Shown piece after piece: positions 35,046 to 46,246 of a DNA stretch of 64,000 bases. Source of the stretch: an uncultured Paracoccaceae bacterium (GTDB lineage Bacteria; Pseudomonadota; Alphaproteobacteria; Rhodobacterales; Rhodobacteraceae); contig CANLYJ010000001.1 of NCBI GenBank assembly GCA_947495295.1, positions 1,054,001 through 1,118,000 on the forward strand. Reading direction: 5' to 3'. Numbering within the stretch: the first letter of the stretch is position 1; each line of letters begins with the position of its first letter. Made by a program: the position numbers and the translations under genes. Under the pieces are notes generated by a model that saw only the letters and a list, made by a program, of their open reading frames with translations, was not told where the DNA came from and did no database searches.

Positions 35046-36341
35046 TCAGCGCTTTTCGATATCAACATAATCGCGGGCCATTTCGCCCAGATAAAGCTGG
35101 CGTGGACGCCCGATTTTCAGCTGTGGATCGGCAAGCTGTTCTTTCCATTGCGAAATCCAGCCCACGGTCCGTGCCAGCGCAAAGATCGGCGTGAACATGG
35201 ATGTGGGGAAACCCATCGCCTCTAGAATGATGCCGGAGTAGAAATCCACATTCGGGAACAGTTTCTTTTCGGCAAAATATGGGTCGGCCAATGCTTGTTT
35301 TTCAAGCTCTTTGGCGACCTGCAGGATCGGGTTGTTCTCAACGCCAAGCAGGTCCAGCACCTCGTCCGCGCTTTCCTTCATCACGGTCGCGCGTGGGTCG
35401 AAGTTTTTGTAGACCCGGTGCCCAAAGCCCATCAGGCGGTAGCTGTCATTCTTGTCCTTGGCACGGGCGATAAATTCAGGAATCCGGTCTACCGTGCCGA
35501 TTTCCTTGAGCATCTCCAGACAAGCCTGATTTGCGCCACCATGGGCGGGGCCCCAGAGGCAAGCGATGCCAGCAGCGATACAGGCAAACGGGTTTGCCCC
35601 GGAGGAGGACGCCAGACGCACGGTGGATGTCGAGGCGTTTTGTTCGTGATCTGCGTGCAATGTGAAAATCCGGTCCATCGCGCGGGACAGAATCGGGTTC
35701 ACGTTGTATTCTTCGGCAGGCACCGAGAAGCACATATGCAGGAAATTGGCCGCATAATCGAGGTCATTGCGCGGATAGACGAACGGTTGCCCAACCGAAT
35801 ATTTATACGCCATCGCCGCGATTGTGGGCATCTTGGCGATCAGACGGATTGATGCGACCTCGCGCTGATGCGCGTCGGTGATGTCGGTTGAGTCGTGGTA
35901 GAACGCAGACATTGCCCCAATGACGCCAACCATGGTTGCCATTGGATGTGCATCACGCCGGAACCCCCGAAAGAAGTTATGCATCTGTTCGTGGATCATC
36001 GTGTGATTGGTCACGAGCCGTTCGAATGTTTCCAGCTCATCCGCGGAAGGCAACTCACCATAAAGCAGCAGGTAGCATACTTCGAGGTAATGCGATTTGC
36101 TGGCCAGTTGATCGATTGGGTAGCCACGGTGCAGCAATTCGCCCTTGTCACCATCGATATAGGTGATTGTGCTGTCGCACGCTGCCGTCGAGGTGAAGCC
36201 GGGGTCGTAAGTGAACACATCGGCCTGCCCGTAAAGCTTGCGAATGTCGATCACATCTGGGCCGCCGGATGGGGAATGCACGGGCAACTCATAGGTCTTG
36301 CCCTTGATTGTCAGCGTCGCGGTATCGGTGTTTTCAGCCAT
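35046..36341 (-). CDS. gltA: citrate synthase
   Basis: 431 residues, the hexameric type. It condenses acetyl-CoA and oxaloacetate in the TCA cycle. Catalytic histidines are in [11 protein letters not shown] and [14 protein letters not shown], and the aspartate is in [12 protein letters not shown] start at [10 protein letters not shown] (36341), with GGGGAAGAGAT before it, instead of nine codons upstream. It is followed by a strong terminator. Confidence 0.95.
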   Translation of the reverse strand: MAENTDTATLTIKGKTYELPVHSPSGGPDVIDIRKLYGQADVFTYDPGFTSTAACDSTITYIDGDKGELLHRGYPIDQLASKSHYLEVCYLLLYGELPSADELETFERLVTNHTMIHEQMHNFFRGFRRDAHPMATMVGVIGAMSAFYHDSTDITDAHQREVASIRLIAKMPTIAAMAYKYSVGQPFVYPRNDLDYAANFLHMCFSVPAEEYNVNPILSRAMDRIFTLHADHEQNASTSTVRLASSSGANPFACIAAGIACLWGPAHGGANQACLEMLKEIGTVDRIPEFIARAKDKNDSYRLMGFGHRVYKNFDPRATVMKESADEVLDLLGVENNPILQVAKELEKQALADPYFAEKKLFPNVDFYSGIILEAMGFPTSMFTPIFALARTVGWISQWKEQLADPQLKIGRPRQLYLGEMARDYVDIEKR

Positions 36342-36434
36342 ATCTCTTCCCCTTCTGGGCCCGTGCAAAATGACTGCACCGGCGCGGCCTGCGTCGTTGT
36401 TGCCCAGTTACTGACAATTCGTAACGAATTGGTT

Positions 36435-37829
36435 TCAGTTGCTGGCGTCCTTGATCCGGGCGATCGTTTCGTCCGGTCCGAGGACCAACATCATGTCAAA
36501 GACACTCGGGGTAATGGCACGTCCTGACAAGGCGGCGCGCAGCGGTCCTGCAAGCTTGCCCATCTTGATGTCATGCGCTTCGGCAACGGACGTAACGACC
36601 CCTTCAAGAGCGTCACGTGACCAGCTAGCATTTTGCAACTGCGGCGTCAATTCCGACAGTATACCACGGGATACATCGTCAAGGTTTTTCGCAGCTTTGT
36701 CATCTGGCATAATTGGCCGTTCCGTCATAATAAAGTGTGCCTTTTCAATAAGTTCTGGGAATGTTTTGGCCCGCTCCTTGAGGCAATACATTCCTTTCAC
36801 CATGCCGTCAGCCTGTGTTTCAGTCAGCATGTCTTGCCCTGTTGCCGCGAGGTAATTCTGCAATTCTTGCAGCAGCGCAGCATCATCAGAGGCCGCGATA
36901 TGCTGGCCGCAGATGTTTTCAAGCTTTTTAAAGTCGAACCGTGCGGGCGACTTGCCGATGCCGCTGAGGTTGAACCATTCCCTTGCCTGCGCATCGGTGA
37001 AGAATTCATCATCGCCATGGCTCCATCCCAGCCGCGTCAGGTAGTTGCGCATGCCTGCCGCCGGGTAGCCCATTGCCTGATACTCCGCAGCGCCGGTGGC
37101 CCCGTGCCGTTTCGACAGTTTCTTGCCGTCCGGCCCAAAGATCAGGGGGATATGCGCCAGTGTGGGCTTGTCCCACCCCATGGCGTCGTAGATCATGTTT
37201 TGCCGGAATGCGTTGGCAAGGTGGTCATCGCCCCGGATCACATGGGTGACCCCCATGTCGTGATCATCCACCACAACGGCCAGCATGTAGACCGGTGTTC
37301 CGTCGGATCGCAGCAGGATCATGTCGTCAAGTTGATCATTGGCCCATGTCACATCGCCCTGCACTTGGTCATGCAGGGTTGTTTCGCCTTCTCTGGGGGC
37401 CTTGATCCGGATCACAAAGGGCGCGTCTGGGTGATCGGCCGCATCCACCTCCCGCCACGGCGAACGGAACAGCGTGGAGGTTTTTTCTGCCCGCGCTTTT
37501 TCCCGGAAAGCTTCGATTTCTTCCTGGGTGCTGAAGCATTTATAGGCTTTGCCCATGGCGAGCAGGTCATGTGCCACCTCGGCGTGCCGTGCAGCATTTG
37601 CCGCCTGGCTGGATGGTTCCCCGTCCCAATCAAGGCCAAGCCATGTCAGCCCGGCAAGGATGGCTTGCTTGTTTTCATCTGTTGAACGCGCCTTGTCGGT
37701 GTCTTCGATCCGCAAAAGGAACTTGCCACCCTGACCGCGCGCATAAAGCCAATTGAATAGCGCGGTCCGCGCCCCCCCGATATGTAAAGCGCCGGTTGGG
37801 GATGGGGCAAAACGGGTGACGACAGACAT
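36435..37829 (-). CDS. gltX: glutamate--tRNA ligase
   Basis: 464 residues. The class I signatures are present: HIGH-type [14 protein letters not shown] near residue 15 and KMSKS-type [11 protein letters not shown] near residue 238. It may charge tRNA-Glu only or also tRNA-Gln; that cannot be read here. It is divergent from comEC. Confidence 0.94.
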   Translation of the reverse strand: MSVVTRFAPSPTGALHIGGARTALFNWLYARGQGGKFLLRIEDTDKARSTDENKQAILAGLTWLGLDWDGEPSSQAANAARHAEVAHDLLAMGKAYKCFSTQEEIEAFREKARAEKTSTLFRSPWREVDAADHPDAPFVIRIKAPREGETTLHDQVQGDVTWANDQLDDMILLRSDGTPVYMLAVVVDDHDMGVTHVIRGDDHLANAFRQNMIYDAMGWDKPTLAHIPLIFGPDGKKLSKRHGATGAAEYQAMGYPAAGMRNYLTRLGWSHGDDEFFTDAQAREWFNLSGIGKSPARFDFKKLENICGQHIAASDDAALLQELQNYLAATGQDMLTETQADGMVKGMYCLKERAKTFPELIEKAHFIMTERPIMPDDKAAKNLDDVSRGILSELTPQLQNASWSRDALEGVVTSVAEAHDIKMGKLAGPLRAALSGRAITPSVFDMMLVLGPDETIARIKDASN

Positions 37830-37911
37830 GATGAGTTAACCTTTCGCTAACCAGTTTTCCCCACTCTATGGGCTTGTGGCGGGGGATACTAAGCAGAGGG
37901 GCGAAGGACAA

Positions 37912-40047
37912 GTGCGTGCGGTCATCCAAGACGCGCTTCTGGCGCAGAGAGGGGCGCTGATCGGCTGGGTGCCGGTCTGCCTTGCCTGCGGGATCGGTGG
38001 CTATTTTGCATTGCCCGAAGAACCCGGCATTCTGATTTTTGTCGGCCTTGCGATTTGCGCTTTGTTGCTATGGGCTGCGTCCCGTCTGGTGCATGTGGCC
38101 TATGCCCCGCTGATCATCGGGCTGATGCTGATCCTGATGGGGGCTGGTCTGGCCAAGTGGCGCACGACAGCGGTAGAGGCGCCGGTCCTTGGCTTTCGCT
38201 ACTACGGCCCGATTGAGGGGCGGGTGGTTGGTATTGACCGGTCTGCCAGCGATGCGCCACGGCTGACGCTGGATCAGGTCGTGCTGGCCGATATGGCCCC
38301 GGCGCGCACTCCCGCGCGCATCCGTGTATCGGTGCATGGCGCGCAGGTGCTGACCACGTACAGGCCCGGTGATACCCTGATCATGACCGGGCATTTGTCA
38401 CCGCCCGCAGGTCCGGCCGAACCGGGTGGTTTTGACTTTCAGCGCCATGCTTGGTTTTTGGAACTGGGGGCGGTGGGCTATACCCGGACCCCTGTTTTGC
38501 GGCTTGCGACACCGGCGCGCAGCGGCTTGGCGATGCATGTCTTTGCCATGCGGATCGCCATTTCCCGCGCGGTGCAGGATGCGATGCCGGGGGAAACCGG
38601 TGCCTTTGCCGCGGCCATCATGACTGGCGACCGTTCAGCCATGGGCAAAGAGACACTGGGTGATTTGCGCGCCTCGAACCTTGCGCATTTGCTGGCCATA
38701 TCGGGTTTGCATATGGGGCTGTTGACCGGGTTTATCTTTGCATCTGTGCGCAGCTTGCTGGCTTTGACGCGCTTGGCCCTGCATTGGCCAACCAAGAAGA
38801 TCGCGGCCATCTGCGCGCTTATTGTCGGTGCGTTCTATCTGGCCTTGTCAGGAGGCAACGTGGCCACGGAACGGGCGTTTATCATGGTGGGGGTAATGTT
38901 CGTGGCAATCCTGCTGGACAGGCGCGCATTGACATTGCGTGCGGTGGCTATCGCCGCGATCATCGTGCTGGTCTGGCAACCTGAGGCGTTGACCGGCCCG
39001 GGGTTTCAGATGTCATTTGCAGCCACAACTGCATTGGTGGCTGTGTTTGGATATCTGCGCCATATCGACATGCACCGGCTGCCGAAATGGGTGCGAGCGG
39101 TTTTGTCTGTTGTCATCTCGTCCTTTGTGGCGGGACTGGCGACCGCCCCGATTGCCGCCGCCCATTTCAACCAGATCGCCCATTACGGGTTGATTGCCAA
39201 CTTGTTAAGCGTGCCATTAATGGGCGTTCTGGTGATGCCCGCCGCCGTCCTGGCCGTATGCCTCGCGCCGTTCGGGTTATGGCAGTTGGGGCTGTGGTTC
39301 ATGGATATGGGCCTGCGCTGGATCCTGTTTGTTGCGGGCATGGTCGCGGGGCAGGATGGTGCTGTCGGTCATGTTGTGGCCCCACATTGGATCGTGCTGC
39401 CGGTGCTGGTGTTGGGTCTGCTCTTTGTTGTGTTGTGGCAAGGGCGGGTCCGGTTTGCGGGGCTGGCTTGTGTGATCATCGCCGGCCTGATCTGGCACCA
39501 AAGCAAGAGGCCGCAGATGCTGATCGCCGACAATGGCGCGTTGATTGGTGTAATGGGGCCGGAGGGCCGGGCCTTGTCAAAACCGAAAGGCAGCGGGTTC
39601 GTAGCGGGTATCTGGTTGGAGAATGATGGCGGGCCGGTTGCGCAGGATGTGGCCGCAGCCCGTGCAGGGCTGACGCGCGAGGGTCGGTTGGTCAGGGCCG
39701 ATTTGGGTGGCTGGGCCATTGCCCAAGTGTCCGGCAAGGTTGCCCTGGCTGACATGGTGGGATGTGGTGGGGCGGATGTACTGATCAGCAATCAAACGGA
39801 TGCGGGCACGCACCCTTGTCTGGTTTACGATCTGCGCGCCTTGCGGCGCAGTGGGGCACTGGCGCTTGATCTGGCCCAGAATGGTGACCTGGTGGTGACA
39901 ACCGCCCATGCGGTTGCGGGTGTCAGGCCATGGAACCGCAGGCAAGGCCCGGCAGAGCCGCCATTGCGCCTGTCATGGGCACAAAAAAGGGGCGCTGATG
40001 CGCCCCAATCCAACGGTCAATTGCAAGCGTCAATAGGTGCGGATTAG
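37912..40047 (+). CDS. comEC: ComEC/Rec2-family DNA uptake channel protein
   Basis: About 711 residues. Order: N-terminal transmembrane helices, a soluble OB-like DUF4131 domain ([18 protein letters not shown]), then the competence domain with the conserved [11 protein letters not shown] and about ten membrane segments. The C-terminal part lacks the HxHxDH metallo-beta-lactamase motif, as is common in alphaproteobacteria. ComEC is needed for uptake of gene-transfer-agent DNA in Rhodobacter. I prefer the GTG at 37912 (GAAGGACAA before it) over the GTG at 37876. It overlaps lexA convergently by 18 bases. Confidence 0.88.
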   Translation: MRAVIQDALLAQRGALIGWVPVCLACGIGGYFALPEEPGILIFVGLAICALLLWAASRLVHVAYAPLIIGLMLILMGAGLAKWRTTAVEAPVLGFRYYGPIEGRVVGIDRSASDAPRLTLDQVVLADMAPARTPARIRVSVHGAQVLTTYRPGDTLIMTGHLSPPAGPAEPGGFDFQRHAWFLELGAVGYTRTPVLRLATPARSGLAMHVFAMRIAISRAVQDAMPGETGAFAAAIMTGDRSAMGKETLGDLRASNLAHLLAISGLHMGLLTGFIFASVRSLLALTRLALHWPTKKIAAICALIVGAFYLALSGGNVATERAFIMVGVMFVAILLDRRALTLRAVAIAAIIVLVWQPEALTGPGFQMSFAATTALVAVFGYLRHIDMHRLPKWVRAVLSVVISSFVAGLATAPIAAAHFNQIAHYGLIANLLSVPLMGVLVMPAAVLAVCLAPFGLWQLGLWFMDMGLRWILFVAGMVAGQDGAVGHVVAPHWIVLPVLVLGLLFVVLWQGRVRFAGLACVIIAGLIWHQSKRPQMLIADNGALIGVMGPEGRALSKPKGSGFVAGIWLENDGGPVAQDVAAARAGLTREGRLVRADLGGWAIAQVSGKVALADMVGCGGADVLISNQTDAGTHPCLVYDLRALRRSGALALDLAQNGDLVVTTAHAVAGVRPWNRRQGPAEPPLRLSWAQKRGADAPQSNGQLQASIGAD

Positions 40048-40716
40048 ACCAACCAGCTTGCCCTGCACCTTGACCTGATCGTCGCGGAAGACGCGCGTTT
40101 CATAAGCGGGGTTTGCGGCCTCGAGTGCGATGGCATTGCCGTTCTTGCGGAACCGTTTCAGCGTTGCCTCATGTCCTTCGACAAGGGCCACAACGATATC
40201 CCCATTATCGGCTGTGCTGCTTTCACGGATCACCACAACATCACCGTTATTAATGCCTGCATCGATCATCGAATCCCCTTTGACTTCAAGGGCATAATGT
40301 TCGCCTTGGCCAACCATGGATTGTGGCACATGGACATTGTGGGAAACCTGGCTGATGGCTTCGATCGGGACACCGGCGGCGATGCGGCCCATGACGGGCA
40401 GTTCGACGGACCCGGCGGCGATGGGCATCGCCTGAGCTGGGGTGCTGTCGGGTTTGTCACCATCAATTACGCGCGGGGTAAAACCGGTTTTGCCCTGCAT
40501 CGCGTCGGGGAGTTTCACAATCTCCAACGCCCGCGCCCGATGGGCCAGCCGCCGGATAAACCCGCGTTCCTCAAGCGCCGTGATCAGCCGGTGAATCCCG
40601 GATTTGGAGCGCAGATCAAGCGCCTCTTTCATTTCATCAAAGCTGGGCGGAACACCGTCGCGCTGTACGCGCTTGTGGATAAATTCCAACAGGTCGAGTT
40701 GCTTCTTGGTCAACAT
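40030..40716 (-). CDS. lexA: SOS repressor LexA
   Basis: 228 residues. The N-terminal winged helix begins [15 protein letters not shown]. The Ala-Gly cleavage site is in [12 protein letters not shown], the catalytic serine in [14 protein letters not shown] and the lysine in [16 protein letters not shown]7-GTTC box lies 30 bp upstream, so it represses itself. It lies downstream of the trp-moa operon on the same strand but with its own promoter region. Confidence 0.95.
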   Translation of the reverse strand: MLTKKQLDLLEFIHKRVQRDGVPPSFDEMKEALDLRSKSGIHRLITALEERGFIRRLAHRARALEIVKLPDAMQGKTGFTPRVIDGDKPDSTPAQAMPIAAGSVELPVMGRIAAGVPIEAISQVSHNVHVPQSMVGQGEHYALEVKGDSMIDAGINNGDVVVIRESSTADNGDIVVALVEGHEATLKRFRKNGNAIALEAANPAYETRVFRDDQVKVQGKLVGLIRTY

Positions 40717-40745
40717 AGGCTCATTCCCTCACAGGTTTTGCTTAT

Positions 40746-40760
40746 GTTCTATCCATGTTC
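40746..40760. promoter_or_regulatory. LexA box
   Basis: GTTC-TATCCAT-GTTC is an exact match to the alphaproteobacterial SOS box, the direct repeat GTTC-N7-GTTC. It stands 30 bp before the lexA start codon, where autorepression is expected. Confidence 0.85.
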
Positions 40761-40788
40761 TTGTTTTGTGTCAAATGCCACAACGCCG

Positions 40789-41961
40789 CTATAGCGGGAT
40801 GATGTCGATCTGGTCACCTGTCGCACGTGCCGGATCGGCGATGGGTCGGACGGCCAGGCAATTGGCATCGGCCAATACTGTCAGCAGGGCGCTGTCTTGC
40901 CGTTCGAAGATAGTCACCCCATCCGCCCCAAGACGTGCGCGCATATATTGTTCGCGCGGCCCGTTGCTGCCAATGTCATGCGCCATGCTGGCTGTCTGCC
41001 GGGGCGCGGGTTTCGCACCCAACCCCAGCATCTTGCGGATCACCGGGGCCAAAAAGATGTGCCCGCAGACCATGGCAGAGACCGGGTTGCCGGGCAGCCC
41101 GATCATGGTTGCATTGCCCATGCGCCCGGCCATCAGTGGTTTGCCCGGCCGCATCGCGATTTTGTAGAATGCCCGTTCCATCCCCAACGATTGCGCCACA
41201 TCACCGACCAGATCGTGATCCCCAACCGAGGCCCCGCCGATGGTGACGATCAGATCGGCATCCTTTGCCAGATCAAAGCTGAGCTCCAACGATTTTGCGG
41301 TGTCCCGCGCAATGGGTAGCAACCGTGCCCGCGCCCCGAGGTTTTCGACAAGCCCCGCGATCCCATAGCTGTTAGAGGCGATGATCTGATCTGGTCCGGG
41401 GTCTTCGCCCGGTTGCACCAGTTCATCACCGGTGGCGATGATGGCCACCACTGGCCTGCGAGTGACGGTGATATTGGCGATATTCATCGCAGCGAGCAGG
41501 GCAATATCGGACGGGGTCAGGGCGCGCGGCGCGTCAATCCTGTCGCCCACCCGGAAATCGGCACCGGCGGGGCGCACATGTGGTTTGCTGTCCAGATTGT
41601 CGCCAAGGGTGATGATGTCGCCGTTGCGTGTCACATCCTCTTGGATGATCACCCGGTCCGTGCCGGCGGGCAGGGGGGCCCCGGTAAAGATGCGGGTGGC
41701 TTGACCATGGGTGACCGTGCCGGTGAAGGCGTGGCCAGCTGCCGCCTCGCCAATAACCTCAAACTGTGCTGCGTTTTCCACGTCGGCACTCGCGACGGCA
41801 TAACCGTCCATCGCAGAGGCCGCAAAAGGCGGCTGATCGCGCTGTGCTTTGAGTGGGGTCGCCAACACACGCCCATTGGCCTTGGCCAAAGGGACCGTCT
41901 CGGTCGGCAATGTGTCCACAAGCGCAAAGAGATGCGCAAGGGCGTCGTTGACTGAGATCAT
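40789..41961 (-). CDS. moeA: molybdopterin molybdenumtransferase MoeA
   Basis: 390 residues. It inserts molybdate into molybdopterin. Motifs include PPFAASAMDGYAV near the N-terminus, FTGAPLPAGTDRVIIQED, TGDELVQPGEDPGPDQI and GGASVGDHDLVG. Its start overlaps the stop of the GIY-YIG gene by four bases. It ends the trp-moa minus-strand operon before lexA. Confidence 0.94.
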   Translation of the reverse strand: MISVNDALAHLFALVDTLPTETVPLAKANGRVLATPLKAQRDQPPFAASAMDGYAVASADVENAAQFEVIGEAAAGHAFTGTVTHGQATRIFTGAPLPAGTDRVIIQEDVTRNGDIITLGDNLDSKPHVRPAGADFRVGDRIDAPRALTPSDIALLAAMNIANITVTRRPVVAIIATGDELVQPGEDPGPDQIIASNSYGIAGLVENLGARARLLPIARDTAKSLELSFDLAKDADLIVTIGGASVGDHDLVGDVAQSLGMERAFYKIAMRPGKPLMAGRMGNATMIGLPGNPVSAMVCGHIFLAPVIRKMLGLGAKPAPRQTASMAHDIGSNGPREQYMRARLGADGVTIFERQDSALLTVLADANCLAVRPIADPARATGDQIDIIPL

Positions 41962-42857
41962 GTCGGGCTCTCTAAGTTAGACACTTCCCAGTCCGCATAT
42001 GTTTGCCCTGTGTTAGCAACCTTCCATGCCGTGCGCCCATTCGAAGAACGACCGGAGACGACGGCGGCTGCCGCTGAGGGGCTAGAGAACGCATAATCTT
42101 GCGTCATGATACCCTCATCGCCGACGACAGCGATTGTCCCATTTGCCAAAAGTTCATCATGGAGTTTGAAGTAACTTGTTTTGTATGCGCGATCACCAAC
42201 CCAAGAAGGACGCACCTTCGAGTTTTCCAAGACGATCATCTCACCATCGCGCAATATGGCTTTCGCATCGACACCATGACGTAGAACAACGCATTCGAAG
42301 GTCGGTGCAATGATATCTGCGGGTTCGTCGGTTATTCTTGTCGATGTTTGTCGCTTCTTGTTGAGAAACGCATCGATGCGGATGGCTGGCAATACCATCA
42401 TCAAAGTGTCGATGAAGCTTTCCATGTTGGATTGCGCAGCTTCAGATAGGCTGCTGCGGGGGGGTACATTGCCGTTATCCAGATCAACTTTTCCAACGTC
42501 CTTTGCAATTTCTACCAGACGCGACTCCAAGTATTTTACGTGCGCCTTGTGCAGGTTGTTGGCGGCTGACGTCACAAGCACGGCAGTATCCCACCAGTCT
42601 TTACTTATGGCATGGTCGCGGAGACGTATGCGCATTTCCTCTGCTTCGCCGACATAAAGTGTCGTTGCGCCCTCATGATCACCAAACAACAGATAGACAC
42701 CAGTATATCCGGCTTCTGGTCGCGTCAGTGCTTCCTTGAGCTGCGTGCGTGGGGCGCGGAGGACGTGTCCGGTCCAGTTAAAAACTTCCGCAGTGAGCAT
42801 GCCGTCGGGGCGGCCATCGATGAAGAACAGTTCGAGCGATTTGCCTTTGATGTTCAT
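41958..42857 (-). CDS. GIY-YIG nuclease-like protein with C-terminal DUF4357
   Basis: 299 residues. The GIY-YIG core appears as GVYLLFG and [11 protein letters not shown] (about residues 52-71), with the catalytic-type arginine in RIRLRDH and the glutamate in [10 protein letters not shown]. The C-terminal part, [21 protein letters not shown], is the DUF4357 module. The family is known from scattered accessory genes, some near restriction or defence loci; its substrate is not known. Base composition looks lower in G+C than moaC and moeA. It fits between them with ATGA overlaps at both ends. Confidence 0.85.
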   Translation of the reverse strand: MNIKGKSLELFFIDGRPDGMLTAEVFNWTGHVLRAPRTQLKEALTRPEAGYTGVYLLFGDHEGATTLYVGEAEEMRIRLRDHAISKDWWDTAVLVTSAANNLHKAHVKYLESRLVEIAKDVGKVDLDNGNVPPRSSLSEAAQSNMESFIDTLMMVLPAIRIDAFLNKKRQTSTRITDEPADIIAPTFECVVLRHGVDAKAILRDGEMIVLENSKVRPSWVGDRAYKTSYFKLHDELLANGTIAVVGDEGIMTQDYAFSSPSAAAAVVSGRSSNGRTAWKVANTGQTYADWEVSNLESPT

Positions 42858-43333
42858 CGGTTTTCGAACCGTCCCGATTTGCCGCCGTCTTTGAGCGTTA
42901 GTCGGATGCTCCCGATTTCCATGTCTTTTTGTACCGCTTTGACCATGTCATAGACCGTCAGCGCGGCTGTGGACACGGCGGTGAGCGCTTCCATTTCGAC
43001 GCCGGTTTGTCCGCCGGTTTTGACGGTGGCGGTGATCCGAATGCCGGGCAGGGTGGCGTCAGCTGTCAGATCCAGCGCCACTTTGGTGATCGGCAGTGGG
43101 TGGCAAAGCGGGATCAGGTCGCTGGTTTTCTTGGCCCCGGTGATGCCTGCGATCCGGGCGATGCCCAGCACGTCGCCTTTGCCTGCGCGCCCTTCGGTGA
43201 TCAGGGCGAGCGTTTCGCGGTTCATCCGCACATGCCCCTCGGCCACGGCAATGCGGGCGGTCACGGGTTTGCCAGACACATCGACCATATGCGCCTGCCC
43301 GTCGCCGTCAAAATGGGTAAGGCCAGACATCAC
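42854..43333 (-). CDS. moaC: cyclic pyranopterin monophosphate synthase MoaC
   Basis: 159 residues. It completes formation of cyclic pyranopterin monophosphate in molybdenum cofactor synthesis. Motifs are [32 protein letters not shown] and [20 protein letters not shown]. It overlaps trpC upstream and the GIY-YIG gene downstream, each by four bases. Confidence 0.95.
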   Translation of the reverse strand: MMSGLTHFDGDGQAHMVDVSGKPVTARIAVAEGHVRMNRETLALITEGRAGKGDVLGIARIAGITGAKKTSDLIPLCHPLPITKVALDLTADATLPGIRITATVKTGGQTGVEMEALTAVSTAALTVYDMVKAVQKDMEIGSIRLTLKDGGKSGRFENR

Positions 43334-44136
43334 ATGCCCCCCTGCGGCGGATTGGCGAGCAAGTTGCGCGTTGCGGATTCGACGTCGTCCTGTCGCATCA
43401 GGCTTTCGCCTATCAGGAAGCTGCGTGCGCCATAGCGGGCCATATCGGCCAGTTCAGCTGGGGTATTTAGCCCGCTTTCGCAGACGATCATCCGGTCCGC
43501 GGGCACCATTTTCGACAGGGTCCGCGTGGTATCAAGCGTGGTTTCAAATGTCTTGAGGTTGCGATTGTTGATCCCCATCAGCGGCGATTTGAGATGGGTT
43601 GCCCGTTCCAGCTCGGTCGCGTCGTGCACCTCGATCAGGACATCCATGTTCCAGGCAAATGCGGCGTCTTCCAGCTCTTGCGCCTGGGCGTCGCTGACCG
43701 ATGCCATGATGATCAGAATACAATCGGCATGCAGCGCGCGAGCTTCGGCCACTTGATAGGTGTCGTACATGAAATCCTTACGCAGCGCAGGCAGGTCGCA
43801 GGCAGACCGGGCGGCGGTCAGATAGCTGTCATCGCCTTGAAAACTGGGTGTGTCGGTCAAAACTGACAAGCACGTCGCACCACCATCGGCATAGGCCCTG
43901 GCCAAGCTGGGCGGATCGAAATCGGCGCGGATCAACCCTTTGGATGGGCTGGCCTTCTTAATCTCGGCGATCAGCCCATAGCCTTCGCGGGCCGCATTGG
44001 ACAGGCTTTGCGCAAAACCGCGGGTTGGCGGGGCTTGCTGCGCTGCCGCCTCGACATCGGAAAGGGGCCGGGCTGCTTTGCGCGCCGCGACTTCTTCCAG
44101 CTTGTATGTTTTGATCTTGTCGAGAATATCGCTCAT
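43330..44136 (-). CDS. trpC: indole-3-glycerol phosphate synthase
   Basis: 268 residues. It closes the indole ring in tryptophan synthesis. Motifs include [32 protein letters not shown] and [15 protein letters not shown], and SESG-type CESGLN near the C-terminus. It overlaps ung upstream and moaC downstream by four bases each. Confidence 0.95.
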   Translation of the reverse strand: MSDILDKIKTYKLEEVAARKAARPLSDVEAAAQQAPPTRGFAQSLSNAAREGYGLIAEIKKASPSKGLIRADFDPPSLARAYADGGATCLSVLTDTPSFQGDDSYLTAARSACDLPALRKDFMYDTYQVAEARALHADCILIIMASVSDAQAQELEDAAFAWNMDVLIEVHDATELERATHLKSPLMGINNRNLKTFETTLDTTRTLSKMVPADRMIVCESGLNTPAELADMARYGARSFLIGESLMRQDDVESATRNLLANPPQGGM

Positions 44137-44774
44137 CGGTCCGCCCAGTGGATTGGTTCCTGCCCTTGATCAATAAGCCACTGGTTCACGGTTGAAAATG
44201 GGCGCGACCCGAAAAAGCCGCGATAGCATGAGAGCGGGGAAGGATGCGCGGATTTCAGGATCAGGTGATGGTCTGACAGATGTTTTTCATAGGCTTGCGC
44301 CGGGCCACCCCAAAGGATGAAGGCGCGGGGCCGGTCGTTCAGCTGGGTGAGCACCTGCGTGACGAGCGTTTCCCAGCCAAATTTGGCATGCGCCTTGGGT
44401 TTGCCCGGTGGCACGGTCAGCGCGGTGTTGAGCAAGAGTATACCTTGATCAGCCCAGTCATGCAGACTTGTTCGGCTGCGCTGTTGGCCCAAATCAGTTT
44501 CGATTTCCTTGAAAATATTGCCGAGACTATCAAGTCGCCCGCCAAATTCATCAGGGATCGAAAAGGCCAACCCATCCGCCTTGCCGGGCGTGTGGTAAGG
44601 GTCTTGTCCGATGATGACCACATTTGTGTCGCCCGGCTGGCATCGTTCAAGCGCCGCGAATGTCAATTCAGGGGGCGGCAGAAACCCATGATCCAGCTTT
44701 GCAGCTATGCCGGGCAGATCGGCATTGAAAAAAGGCAGCTCTGACCAGTTCCCAAGGCGGGAAAGGTCAAACAT
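44133..44774 (-). CDS. ung: uracil-DNA glycosylase
   Basis: 213 residues, slightly short for family 1. It removes uracil from DNA. The water-activating motif is [20 protein letters not shown] and the leucine-loop motif is [16 protein letters not shown]. The gene sits inside the trp operon between DUF3592 and trpC, overlapping both, so uracil repair is transcribed with tryptophan synthesis. Confidence 0.94.
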   Translation of the reverse strand: MFDLSRLGNWSELPFFNADLPGIAAKLDHGFLPPPELTFAALERCQPGDTNVVIIGQDPYHTPGKADGLAFSIPDEFGGRLDSLGNIFKEIETDLGQQRSRTSLHDWADQGILLLNTALTVPPGKPKAHAKFGWETLVTQVLTQLNDRPRAFILWGGPAQAYEKHLSDHHLILKSAHPSPLSCYRGFFGSRPFSTVNQWLIDQGQEPIHWADR

Positions 44775-45225
44775 CGCTTTCCTTGCGCTTGAACAGGCTC
44801 AGAACACCCCCCATCAAAAAGACGAAGAGCCCGACGCCGCAGATGATCAGCCCGCCGATCAGTTTTGAGCGCGCCGCACCAGACAGCTGACCGGGAAAGA
44901 CTTCGTGTAATTCAGGCCGTCCGGGGGTGAACCTTACTTCAAGAACTGAACCGTCATTGACGACCCGGTGTAGCGGCACAGGTACTGGCCGTTCAAAGGC
45001 GACGTCCTCTTCGCCGGTATTGAATACGTAGCGGATGAGGTGACTTTTGTTCCGGCTTTCGCCTGCGACAATCCATTTTTGCGAGATTGTCGCCTGGGCC
45101 AATGTGCCGTCGCGTTGCAGGGTTGATGCCTCGTTCAGTTCCAAAACTGCCGTCAGCGCAAGCCATCCGCCTAGCCCAGTCGTGGCCGCGGATATCAGGG
45201 CAATAATCAACGACCTGATCTTCAT
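44767..45225 (-). CDS. DUF3592-type two-pass membrane protein
   Basis: 152 residues, with a transmembrane helix at each end (LIIALISAATTGLGGWLALT and LIICGVGLFVFLMGGVLSLF) and a beta-rich domain between them (YVFNTGEEDVAFERPVPVPL), matching DUF3592. Function unknown. It lies four bases after trpD and overlaps ung by eight bases, so it is cotranscribed with the trp genes. Confidence 0.8.
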   Translation of the reverse strand: MKIRSLIIALISAATTGLGGWLALTAVLELNEASTLQRDGTLAQATISQKWIVAGESRNKSHLIRYVFNTGEEDVAFERPVPVPLHRVVNDGSVLEVRFTPGRPELHEVFPGQLSGAARSKLIGGLIICGVGLFVFLMGGVLSLFKRKESDV

Positions 45226-45229
45226 GATC

Positions 45230-46246
45230 TCAACTTTCCTGGCTTACGCGCGCCAGATTACGTACTGCGGTTCTCGCCCGCCCAGTATTGATACTTTCCC
45301 GCGCGATTTCAACGCCTTCCGATAGTGTCCCCGCCTTTTCAACGACAACCAATGCTGCGGCTGCATTCAACAGAACCGCGTCGCGATAGGCACCTTTGGC
45401 CCCATCAAACAAGGCGTTGAGCGCATTTGCGTTCTCTTCCGGCGTTCCACCAATAATATCTGCAAATGGATGAACCGGAAGGCCGGCATCTTCGGGATGC
45501 ACTTCGAACTCTTGAATTTCGCCATCTTTGATTGCGGCAACCCAGGTCACACCGCAGATCGTCAGCTCATCCGTACCATCCGACCCATGCACAAGCCATG
45601 CCGCATCGGACCCAAGCGTTTTCAGTGTTTCGGCCATCGGTCGTATCAGATCGCGGCTGAATGCGCCGGTCAGTTGACGTTTGACGCCTGCCGGATTTGT
45701 TAATGGTCCCAATATGTTGAAGATCGTTCTTGTGCCAAGTTCCGCGCGTGTTGGCATCACATGTTTGATCGCCGGGTGGTGCATTGGTGCCATCATGAAA
45801 CCGATCCCGGCTTCTGCCAATCCCCGCTCAACGACCTTTGGCCCGACCATAACTTCGATCCCCAACTGCCCCTGCACATCGGCGGTGCCTGATTTGGATG
45901 ACAGATTGCGGTTCCCGTGTTTGGCGACCGGTACACCGGCACCTGCGACGACAAAGGCGGTTGCGGTTGAAATGTTCAGGGTATGCTTGCCGTCGCCCCC
46001 GGTGCCGACGATATCCATCGCGCCAGCAGGTGCTTTGACCGGCAGGCATTTGGCTCGCATCACCGCCGCAGCGGCTGCATATTCATCGACGGTTTCGCCC
46101 CGCGTCCGCAGCGCCATCAGAAAGCCGCCGATTTGCGATGGTGTTGCATCGCCTTCAAACAGGATGCTGAATGCGGCCTCCGCCTCTGCCCGGGTCAGGG
46201 GGCGGTCTGCGGCGGCATTGATCAGTGGTTTTAACGCGTCGCTCAT
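45230..46246 (-). CDS. trpD: anthranilate phosphoribosyltransferase
   Basis: 338 residues. It joins anthranilate and PRPP in tryptophan synthesis. The PRPP-binding motif [16 protein letters not shown] is intact, as is [16 protein letters not shown]. It overlaps trpG upstream by four bases. Confidence 0.95.
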   Translation of the reverse strand: MSDALKPLINAAADRPLTRAEAEAAFSILFEGDATPSQIGGFLMALRTRGETVDEYAAAAAVMRAKCLPVKAPAGAMDIVGTGGDGKHTLNISTATAFVVAGAGVPVAKHGNRNLSSKSGTADVQGQLGIEVMVGPKVVERGLAEAGIGFMMAPMHHPAIKHVMPTRAELGTRTIFNILGPLTNPAGVKRQLTGAFSRDLIRPMAETLKTLGSDAAWLVHGSDGTDELTICGVTWVAAIKDGEIQEFEVHPEDAGLPVHPFADIIGGTPEENANALNALFDGAKGAYRDAVLLNAAAALVVVEKAGTLSEGVEIARESINTGRARTAVRNLARVSQES

